This document shows positions 14,142 through 19,851 of a DNA stretch of 19,851 nucleotides, in pieces; the first letter of the stretch is position 1, and every line of letters starts with the position of its first letter. The stretch lies in NCBI GenBank assembly GCA_039931435.1, contig JBDTRY010000048.1, positions 1 through 19,851 of the forward strand. The letters are read 5' to 3'. The stretch comes from JBDTRY01 sp039931435. GTDB taxonomy: Bacteria; Acidobacteriota; Thermoanaerobaculia; Gp7-AA8. The notes under the pieces were generated by a model. That model did no database searches. It worked only from the letters and a program-made list of their open reading frames with translations, and was not told the origin of the DNA. The position numbers were made by a program, and so were the translations under genes.

Positions 14142-16301
14142 TTGCCTGAGACCGGCACCCTGATCGATGGGAAGTATCAGATTCTCTCCAAGCTTCGTGA
14201 GGGGGGAATGGGTGCGCTGTACAAAGTGCATCACAGTCTGCTGAACGAGGTGCGCGTCATCAAAGTGATGCGTGCTCAGAGTTCAGACGACGAAGACCTG
14301 CAACGGCGGTTCGCTCAGGAAGCCCAGCTCATCACGCGCGTCCGCCACAAAAACATCTGCCTGATCTTCGACTTCGCCGTGGATGAGGACATGACGGCCT
14401 ACATCGTCATGGAGTACATCGACGGGGTCAGCCTGTCCGAATGGTTGCGTCTGAGTGGTCCTATGGAAGTCCCGCTCGCGCTGGAGATCACACGCCAGAG
14501 CCTGGAAGCGCTCGAGTATCTCCACAAGAGCCGCATCATCCACCGCGACGTCTCCCCCGAAAACATCATGCTCACCACGGACCATCACGGACAACTGTTG
14601 GTGAAGTTGATTGACCTGGGCATCGCCAAGGCCCTCGACTCGGATGATGGCGTGACGAAGACCGGCGTCTTCATCGGCAAATTCAGGTATTCATCACCGG
14701 AACAACTGATGTCCGACGGACAGCCACTCGACGGCAGGACCGATTTGTACTCCCTGGCTGTCGTCCTCTATCTGATGCTCACCGGACGGCTGCCCGTACG
14801 TGGTGAGACTGGCGCGCAACTGGCCGCCGCTCATCTTTTTCAGCCCCCGGTGCCGTTCGACGAAGCCGATCCGCAGGGCAGGATCCCACCCGAGGTTCGA
14901 GCCGCGGTGCTGCGCGCGATGGAAAAGAAGCCGGAGGAACGCTTCCCGAACTCCACGGTCCTTCTGCAGAAAATTGAGGAGCTGCAGCGGATGTTTCCGC
15001 CGGTCGATCTGGTTGAAGTGGCAGCCTTCATGGATCTGGTCCGGTCCACTTCAGGGTCTTCCACGCGCGACCTGTCCAATCCAACGCCGAGCGCCCAGGC
15101 GCGTTTGAACCGGCGTTTTCAACCATCGGCCACTCCGTTCCCGGCACAGGCCACCGAGGCGACCGGACTGACGTTCGACATCGCTGAGCCCGAGTCCGAG
15201 ACCATTGTCGATACCCCGGAAACTACGGTCTCGCTGAATTCGTCGACGGCGAAGCGGCCACGTCGGACATGGATGTGGGCAGCCGTGCTCATCATCATTG
15301 TCCTGGCCGCCACAGCGGTGATACTCAGTCAGAGGTCCGGTCGCCAGGTGTCCGCCCCCAGCTCAACCAGTCCGGAGACGACCTCTCTCCGGCCGTCGGA
15401 GCCGGCCGGACAGGTTTCCGGGAGTACAGCGAGCATGCCGTCCACGACCGAGCTGCCTCCACCTTCGACAACGTTAAACGCCGGTTTTTCAGCGGCTCCA
15501 TCGGGTTCATTGACAAATCGATCAACTGCGCTCGAAAAGCCAGCACCACCTCTTATTAAGACGTCAACCATATCTATCAAAAATGGCCCGGGCCAATCGC
15601 AGACTGCTGCGCGAAGCCGGACAATCAAGCTGCAACAGGGCACTGCCGACGCTCGCAGCAGTGCCGAGAGGGCCGGTGCCCGCGAACTGGCCGGCACGAC
15701 ATTCGAACGAGCCGAGCAGGCCAGGCGTGATGGAGAGAACCTGCTCAGAGCTGGCAAGTACTCGGAGGCTGCCAGCAGGTTTGAATCTGCGGGCACGGGC
15801 TACACCGAAGCAGCGAGGTCGGCCGCGCAGGAAACGGCGCGGCGGGATGCGCTGAATCGCACGGCCGCAGCGGAGGCGGAAAAACAGCGCTTGCAACAGG
15901 AACAGCTGGAGCGGGAACGTCTCGCCGCTCTACAGAAACCTCCGCCCACTGCAGCCCCGTCCACTCCCAAACCCGCCGTTTCCGAGGAGCCACGGATTCG
16001 GGCCGCCATCGCCCAGTTCGTGGCCGCGTCCGAATCGTTGAATGCGGACGCCTACCTGTCCATCTATCCCTCCGCTGATCGCGGCCGGATCGCCGCGGGC
16101 TTCTCATCGCTGCGAAGCCAGTCCCTGACCCTGGACATTCACAGCGTGGAAATCGGCAGCAACGGACAGAGCGCGACCGTTCGGGCAACAGAACAACGGG
16201 TGGCCACTCCCCGCGCCGGCACCGAGCAGAGAGTCAATGGCGAACGAACGATCAGCCTTACCAGACAGAGTGGCAAGTGGGTCATCACGGGAATCCGGTG
16301 A
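14142..16301 (+). CDS. Transmembrane Ser/Thr protein kinase with exported coiled-coil and NTF2-like tail
   Basis: The 719-residue product begins at TTG 14142, supported by GGAGGGG eight bases upstream; no ATG in frame precedes the kinase domain. The PknB-type kinase spans about 11-275: glycine loop REGGMGALYKVHH, K41 (VIKVM), catalytic HRDVSPEN (H134, D136, N141), DLG metal motif (D158, replacing DFG), and FRYSSPEQLMSDGQPLDGRTDLYSLAVVLY. A Pro/Ser/Thr-rich cytoplasmic linker leads to one transmembrane helix (about 377-396, WMWAAVLIIIVLAATAVILS). Outside follow a Ser/Thr-rich stretch, a helical repeat region (RRDGENLLRAGKYSEAASRF), a charged coiled coil (AEKQRLQQEQLERERLAAL) and an NTF2-like domain from about 615 to the end. 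The exported part lacks PASTA repeats, so it probably senses something other than peptidoglycan muropeptides. Targets are unknown. Confidence 0.93.
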   Translation: MPETGTLIDGKYQILSKLREGGMGALYKVHHSLLNEVRVIKVMRAQSSDDEDLQRRFAQEAQLITRVRHKNICLIFDFAVDEDMTAYIVMEYIDGVSLSEWLRLSGPMEVPLALEITRQSLEALEYLHKSRIIHRDVSPENIMLTTDHHGQLLVKLIDLGIAKALDSDDGVTKTGVFIGKFRYSSPEQLMSDGQPLDGRTDLYSLAVVLYLMLTGRLPVRGETGAQLAAAHLFQPPVPFDEADPQGRIPPEVRAAVLRAMEKKPEERFPNSTVLLQKIEELQRMFPPVDLVEVAAFMDLVRSTSGSSTRDLSNPTPSAQARLNRRFQPSATPFPAQATEATGLTFDIAEPESETIVDTPETTVSLNSSTAKRPRRTWMWAAVLIIIVLAATAVILSQRSGRQVSAPSSTSPETTSLRPSEPAGQVSGSTASMPSTTELPPPSTTLNAGFSAAPSGSLTNRSTALEKPAPPLIKTSTISIKNGPGQSQTAARSRTIKLQQGTADARSSAERAGARELAGTTFERAEQARRDGENLLRAGKYSEAASRFESAGTGYTEAARSAAQETARRDALNRTAAAEAEKQRLQQEQLERERLAALQKPPPTAAPSTPKPAVSEEPRIRAAIAQFVAASESLNADAYLSIYPSADRGRIAAGFSSLRSQSLTLDIHSVEIGSNGQSATVRATEQRVATPRAGTEQRVNGERTISLTRQSGKWVITGIR

Positions 16302-16388
16302 ATCACGGGCCGTGCCCTCGCTTGTACGAAACTCACCGTAGATCCATGTGACGTCGTCTCTGAAGAATCAAGCGATGCCTCGCAAACG

Positions 16389-16493
16389 CGTCATTCCGAG
16401 CGTGAGCGAGGAATCCCAGAGGGGTGGGTGGTCAGCGCCATGGGGATCGTGCCCCCCGTCCGCTGGGGTCCCTCGCTCCCGCTCGGGATGACG
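16389..16493. repeat. REP-like imperfect inverted repeat between convergent genes
   Basis: The 29-base arms 16389-16417 and 16465-16493 are inverted copies matching at 25 of 29 positions. Their core is GTCATTCCGAGCGTGAGCGA on the left. A further partial copy (TTCGGGATGACAG) follows near 16530, and a GTCATCCCGAACGAG fragment occurs near the right edge around 19800. This is the style of the dispersed intergenic GTCATTCCGAGC repeats common in several bacterial phyla. It sits between the convergent kinase and outer-membrane genes and may act as a two-way terminator. The rest of 16302-16569 shows nothing else. Confidence 0.8.
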
Positions 16494-16569
16494 GCACCCG
16501 GGTTCAGAGCCCCCCGCCTGTTGGTCCGTTCGGGATGACAGCCTGACTACGCGCGCTGTCCGGGCGCAC

Positions 16570-17907
16570 TCAGAAGCTGTAATCCAGTCCGATCAACGGA
16601 GAGAAGTCACTCTGCAAGCCCTTGTTGTTCAGCGCAAAGAGGCCATTCACTGTAATCAGGATATTGCCAAACGGATTGAACTTCACTCCGATCGATCCGC
16701 TCAAGGCATTTGAGTCCTGAACGGTGGTGAGGAGACTGGGAAACTGGGCGGTAGTGATCACCGGAGCGGTGGTCGAATCCGGATTCGTGTTCGCCCGGAA
16801 CGTCACGGGCTCGACGCTCACGGAGCGTGAGTCCAGCACATCTCGGCCCAGAACGTCGACGGCAAGAGTCATACGAGGATGGACTGCCCAGTCGAATCCG
16901 GCCGCATAGTCGATCTCGTTGGGAATGTCCTGCTGCCCGCCCGAGGACCAGAGGTACCCGGCGTTGACGTGTGGCGAAAACGCACCCGCCGTCAGAGAGC
17001 CGATCACAAGGGCCTTGACCTGGGTGGCGCCGGTTCCGAGCAGGTCGCGCTCCTCACCTGTGGGAAGCCGGAGGTCGCCGCCGATGGCCAGGCCCGCTGA
17101 GGGAGTCTGCACGAGGCGATATTTCGCCCGGAGGAGGACATCGCCAACCCCCGAGGCGCTGCCACTCTGAGAGACCGTCTCCGCCCTGCTGCCGTTAAGG
17201 AATTGATGGATCGTCGAGCTTTGTCCGGTGGCGATCCTTTGCAACTGAAGGTTCGATTGCGCATCGATCTGCACTCTGACGAGAGGAATGGCCGCACCAA
17301 TATCCAGCCGGTCCGTCACTCCGTAAGTCATGACGAAGGCCGTGATGTCGCTGTCGACTTTCAGGAACAACTGGCCGGTGATGAGGTCTCCTTCGAAAAA
17401 GGGGACCTCCGAATTTCCGTCTCGGTTGACATCGACATGTGTGAACACGAGACGGACGTCACCGTCACGCAACGACAGATCGTCGAGGTGGTCGAAACTG
17501 AAGTGGCTGGCGTTGATGCCGAGGTTGAACTTTCCCCGGCCGATGGTGTTCGCCCGCTCGGCGTAAACCGGTCCAAAGCTGTTCGAGGCCCGATTGAACA
17601 CTCCCAGTTGCGGATCGTATTCGTAGGTGAATCCGCCGGCGGAGGATGGCAGCGGAAAGGACGACAACTGTTGCGAGAGCGAGGCATTGAACTGCTGCAG
17701 GGCCTGGAACTGTAGCGAGTCGGTCCCAATGAAATGGGCCTCATGCGACGGGAATCCCGATGTCGGAGGCGGCGGAGACAGCACGACACCTTCCAGCAGA
17801 AAGTTTGTCAGAAGATCCCGAAGATTCAGCGTTTGGGCGCTCGCTCCCGTGGCGGCGAAAACCATGAGAGCAGCCACAGTAACCGGCAAAAGACGAAACT
17901 TCAGCAT
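16570..17907 (-). CDS. Outer-membrane beta-barrel protein, phenol MetA-pathway transporter-like
   Basis: The 445-residue product has a clean signal peptide (MLKFRLLPVTVAALMVFAATGASA) and ends in aromatic DYSF, the C-terminal phenylalanine typical of Bam-inserted barrels. Alternating beta strands run through the chain: KFNLGINASHFSFDHL, DVRLVFTHVDV, DITAFVMTYGVTDRLDIGAAIPLV, GVGDVLLRAKYRL, LAIGGDLRLPTGEERDLLGTG, HVNAGYLW. The GVTDRLDIGAAIPLV and LRLPTGE..DLLGTG patterns are those of the transporter/MetA-pathway phenol-degradation barrel family (PF13557). In this family the function is often annotated without experiment, so a substrate should not be assumed. The ATG at 17907 has GGGAGGT just upstream. 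It stands alone, with 183 bases to the CPBP gene and convergent to the kinase. Confidence 0.85.
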   Translation of the reverse strand: MLKFRLLPVTVAALMVFAATGASAQTLNLRDLLTNFLLEGVVLSPPPPTSGFPSHEAHFIGTDSLQFQALQQFNASLSQQLSSFPLPSSAGGFTYEYDPQLGVFNRASNSFGPVYAERANTIGRGKFNLGINASHFSFDHLDDLSLRDGDVRLVFTHVDVNRDGNSEVPFFEGDLITGQLFLKVDSDITAFVMTYGVTDRLDIGAAIPLVRVQIDAQSNLQLQRIATGQSSTIHQFLNGSRAETVSQSGSASGVGDVLLRAKYRLVQTPSAGLAIGGDLRLPTGEERDLLGTGATQVKALVIGSLTAGAFSPHVNAGYLWSSGGQQDIPNEIDYAAGFDWAVHPRMTLAVDVLGRDVLDSRSVSVEPVTFRANTNPDSTTAPVITTAQFPSLLTTVQDSNALSGSIGVKFNPFGNILITVNGLFALNNKGLQSDFSPLIGLDYSF

Positions 17908-18090
17908 GAGAACCTCCCTGAAAAACCGGAAAGCTGCAGCGCAGCGTGATGAAGCGCCGCAGACTGGCTTCGATTGGCGTGCTTCTCTTTTAGCCTACCA
18001 AACCGGGCGAGTCAAACAGGCAATTCTGGTGTGGCGTGATCGATGCTGCTGGACAGGCCACGGACTGAGCATCGCTGGGAAGCGGATCGT

Positions 18091-18720
18091 TCAATGCACC
18101 GGCGCAGACGAGGGTATCAGAGGAACCAGAATCAGAGCGAGGTCCCAGGCCACATGCGCGATCAGCGACGGCAACAGACTGGATGAGCGCTCTCTGAGAA
18201 TCGACCAGTACAGCCCGCAGATGAATGCCACCGCCACAAGCAGGGCCGACCCGAGGGGAGCGTGCGCGGCAGCGTAGACAGCGGCGGAGATGAGGGCTGA
18301 GCCTCCTCGCGAGCGTCGGCGTACCGCCTCCTGAAATGCTCCTCGCCAGAGGATCTCCTCGGCCAGAATGATGGGCAGCACGAACGCCACGATGGCTGCC
18401 AGCGGGCGACCGGCCAGAAATTGCGAGTAGATGGCTTCCGTTTGTTCGCGGACAGAAGGAATCGATCGGGTCACAAACGGAAAAAGCAGGTAGGTCACTC
18501 CCAGCATCGCCGCCGCCGCGGCCAGGGCCAGCGAGAGGGAGCGTATGGATGGACGGAACAGACTGCCCATCGCGATACGGTCGGTGATCAGAACCGCCGC
18601 GACCATGATCAGGGCCGGGATGGCGATGGCCGGCCAGGGATCGAACCGCCGGGCGGCAAACATGCCGAAGGCCCAGACGACGGGCACCAGCCAGCGCACA
18701 GTGCTCCGTGCACGCGTCAT
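18091..18720 (-). CDS. CPBP family intramembrane glutamic endopeptidase (Abi/CAAX-like)
   Basis: From ATG 18720 the product has 209 residues and is almost entirely hydrophobic, with about six to seven transmembrane segments. The conserved catalytic motifs are present: EEILWRGAFQEAV (E121, E122, R126), AAAHAPLG (H153) and IAHVAWDLALI (H189, D193). CPBP proteases cleave within or near membranes; in bacteria they are linked to bacteriocin self-immunity, protein maturation or unknown tasks. The ATG overlaps the stop of the upstream SDR gene (ATGA, 18717-18720), so it is translationally coupled and no separate ribosome site is needed. A longer open frame reaching 18933 is rejected because its first 71 residues are Arg/Gly/Pro-rich shadow of the SDR gene. 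Confidence 0.88.
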   Translation of the reverse strand: MTRARSTVRWLVPVVWAFGMFAARRFDPWPAIAIPALIMVAAVLITDRIAMGSLFRPSIRSLSLALAAAAAMLGVTYLLFPFVTRSIPSVREQTEAIYSQFLAGRPLAAIVAFVLPIILAEEILWRGAFQEAVRRRSRGGSALISAAVYAAAHAPLGSALLVAVAFICGLYWSILRERSSSLLPSLIAHVAWDLALILVPLIPSSAPVH

Positions 18721-19691
18721 TTTCTGACGCCGGAACCCAGGCGGTGCCTCACGCGCTCGATGGTTTCCCAGAAACCGGACCGCGCTCCGGCCCCGCGCTC
18801 CTCCTCGATGGCCTTGTGCGCCGCTTCGTCGAATGTGGTCAGGCGGGGATTGTCGATCAGCTCCCAGTAGCGGCGGTCGCGCGCCAGAAGGTCCGTGGTC
18901 AGACCCACCACGATCTCCCGGGCCACTTTCCACTCTGCACGCGTGACGAATCGTACCCAGTGCGAAGACAGGCCCGGCGTCAGCACGGGCACCCTGACCA
19001 CTATCGGCTTCGGCATTGCCAGGGCCGCGGTGGTCCTGAGCAGAATTTCGCGGCCGGATAGGATCTCCGGACCCGGGATATCGAACGATCTCGACTCCGG
19101 CAGAGGAATCTCAAGGGCACCATCCAGGGCCAGAAGTACGTCATCGATGGCCACTGGCTCGGTTCGGGAATCGAGCCAGCGCGGGAGGATCATGAAGGGC
19201 AGCCGTGCGGCCAGATCGCGGACGATGAGAAAGGACAGGCTGCCATGACCGATGATCATGCTCGCCCGCAGTTCGAGCGCGGGGACGGATCCCTCCATCA
19301 GAATCCTTCCTGTTTCGGCGCGGCTGCGTAGATGCTCGGAGGAAACATCGCTCTCCGGCAGCACACCACCGAGATAGACAATCCGTTCCAGACCGGCTGC
19401 GGCGGCTGCGCGGGCGAACGTGTGTGCTGTCGCAACTTCGCGCGCTCTGAAATCTGCGGTGGCTCCCATTTCGTGTACGAGGTAGTACGCCGCTGAACAG
19501 CCTTCAAAGGCCCGTTGCAGCGCGCGCTCGTCGCCGGCGTCTCCTTCCAGCCATAGCCGATCGGGGAATCTGCTGCGCGCCCGAGCCGGATCGCGGGTAA
19601 GACCGCAGACATCCACTCCGCGGCGGCGGAGAATGGGGTAAAGCCTCGAACCGACAAAGCCGGTGGCACCGGTAAGAAGAACTCTGGGCAT
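18717..19691 (-). CDS. Atypical SDR / NAD(P)H-binding family protein
   Basis: The 324-residue cytoplasmic protein starts with a Rossmann nucleotide-binding motif, VLLTGATGFVGSRLY (G8, G11, G14), followed by GLTRDPARA, EGDAGDERALQRAF and AAYYLVHEMG. These are the marks of atypical, extended-like SDRs such as the YbjT/NDUFA9 group. The YxxxK catalytic pair of classical SDRs is not evident, so it may bind NAD(P) without dehydrogenase activity. The middle (RIVYLGGVLPESD..SEHLRSRAETGRIL) fits the family; the C-terminal third (WVRFVTRAEWKVAREIVVGL) is also seen in longer members with an extra domain. ATG 19691 has a weak AAGAG site. It is coupled to the CPBP protease downstream. Substrate unknown; quinone, lipid or regulatory roles are all possible. 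Confidence 0.87.
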   Translation of the reverse strand: MPRVLLTGATGFVGSRLYPILRRRGVDVCGLTRDPARARSRFPDRLWLEGDAGDERALQRAFEGCSAAYYLVHEMGATADFRAREVATAHTFARAAAAAGLERIVYLGGVLPESDVSSEHLRSRAETGRILMEGSVPALELRASMIIGHGSLSFLIVRDLAARLPFMILPRWLDSRTEPVAIDDVLLALDGALEIPLPESRSFDIPGPEILSGREILLRTTAALAMPKPIVVRVPVLTPGLSSHWVRFVTRAEWKVAREIVVGLTTDLLARDRRYWELIDNPRLTTFDEAAHKAIEEERGAGARSGFWETIERVRHRLGSGVRK

Positions 19692-19851
19692 CGCTCTTGG
19701 CAGCGCTCAGCGCAAAGATCGGGCCACGACCGAAGAGAGTTCGAAGCGGCTCAATGCAATGCGCGTCCGCGCGTTTCGCAAAGGAGTGCAGCGAGAGTGT
19801 CATCCCGAACGAGAGACTGTGTCAAAACCTGATGAAACTCAAAGAAGGACG
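19692..19851. other. Right-edge intergenic sequence
   Basis: No gene is supported in these 160 bases. They carry a fragment of the GTCATCCCGAACGAG type near 19800, related to the repeat at 16389-16493. The promoter of the SDR-CPBP pair would be expected here. Confidence 0.5.

Noticed and set aside
13253..14158. 301-codon minus frame overlapping the PIG-L start and the kinase start
   Set aside because: It overlaps two well-supported genes, and its translation is Arg/Ser/Pro-rich with no motif.
18091..18720. Abi-type phage defence role for the CPBP protein
   Set aside because: The Abi label is historical for the family; no defence genes or mobile elements are next to it.
18721..18933. N-terminal extension of the CPBP protease
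   Set aside because: The 71 extra residues are a shadow of the SDR gene; ATGA coupling at 18717-18720 gives the start.
19692..19851. Insertion-sequence end at the right edge
   Set aside because: A GTGTCAAAAC stretch is suggestive, but no transposase, paired terminal repeat or target duplication is visible in the window.

Overview
The window looks like a chromosomal segment of a high-GC (roughly 60%) Gram-negative bacterium. Outer-membrane and periplasmic proteins with signal peptides point to a double membrane. The mix of an exported IPT/TIG-domain protein, a secreted PIG-L deacetylase, a transmembrane Ser/Thr kinase with an exported NTF2-like tail and a secreted protein of unknown family resembles what I know from soil Acidobacteriota (perhaps the Thermoanaerobaculia side). 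That placement is inferred from gene style; there is no rRNA or other marker gene.

Layout. (1) 1-321: two identical copies and one degraded copy of a 128-bp tandem repeat full of nested hairpins, probably running off the left edge. (2) 322-9745, minus strand: a dense run of nine genes read right to left: STAS antagonist, RsbW-like anti-sigma kinase, membrane PAS histidine kinase, MASE2 histidine kinase, single-domain response regulator, second STAS antagonist, patatin-like lipase, response regulator fused to a SpoIIE/PP2C phosphatase, and a secreted beta-propeller/phosphoesterase. Several junctions overlap (ATGA or TTGA), so this is very likely one operon. An 18-bp perfect inverted repeat lies just upstream of it. 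(3) 9919-12341: two divergent secreted proteins, an IPT/TIG protein (minus) and an unrecognised exported protein (plus). (4) 12412-16301: a secreted PIG-L deacetylase (minus) divergent from a transmembrane Ser/Thr kinase (plus). (5) 16302-17907: a REP-like inverted repeat, then an outer-membrane beta-barrel protein (minus). (6) 18091-19691, minus: an atypical SDR translationally coupled to a CPBP membrane protease. The last 160 bases hold no gene that I can support.

How the genes may work together. The main system is a partner-switching signalling operon. Two histidine kinases with different membrane sensors could phosphorylate the free receiver and the receiver of the RR-PP2C protein. The PP2C phosphatase would dephosphorylate one or both STAS proteins, which then bind the RsbW-like kinase and free whatever it holds. 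No sigma factor lies in the window, so the final target is unknown. The patatin / RR-PP2C pair has the same order and domain make-up as E. coli rssA-rssB, but here the phosphatase keeps its catalytic residues, and a secreted phosphoesterase of the phospholipase C/acid phosphatase family is coupled behind it. I consider this lipid-enzyme plus partner-switch arrangement the most interesting part of the window.
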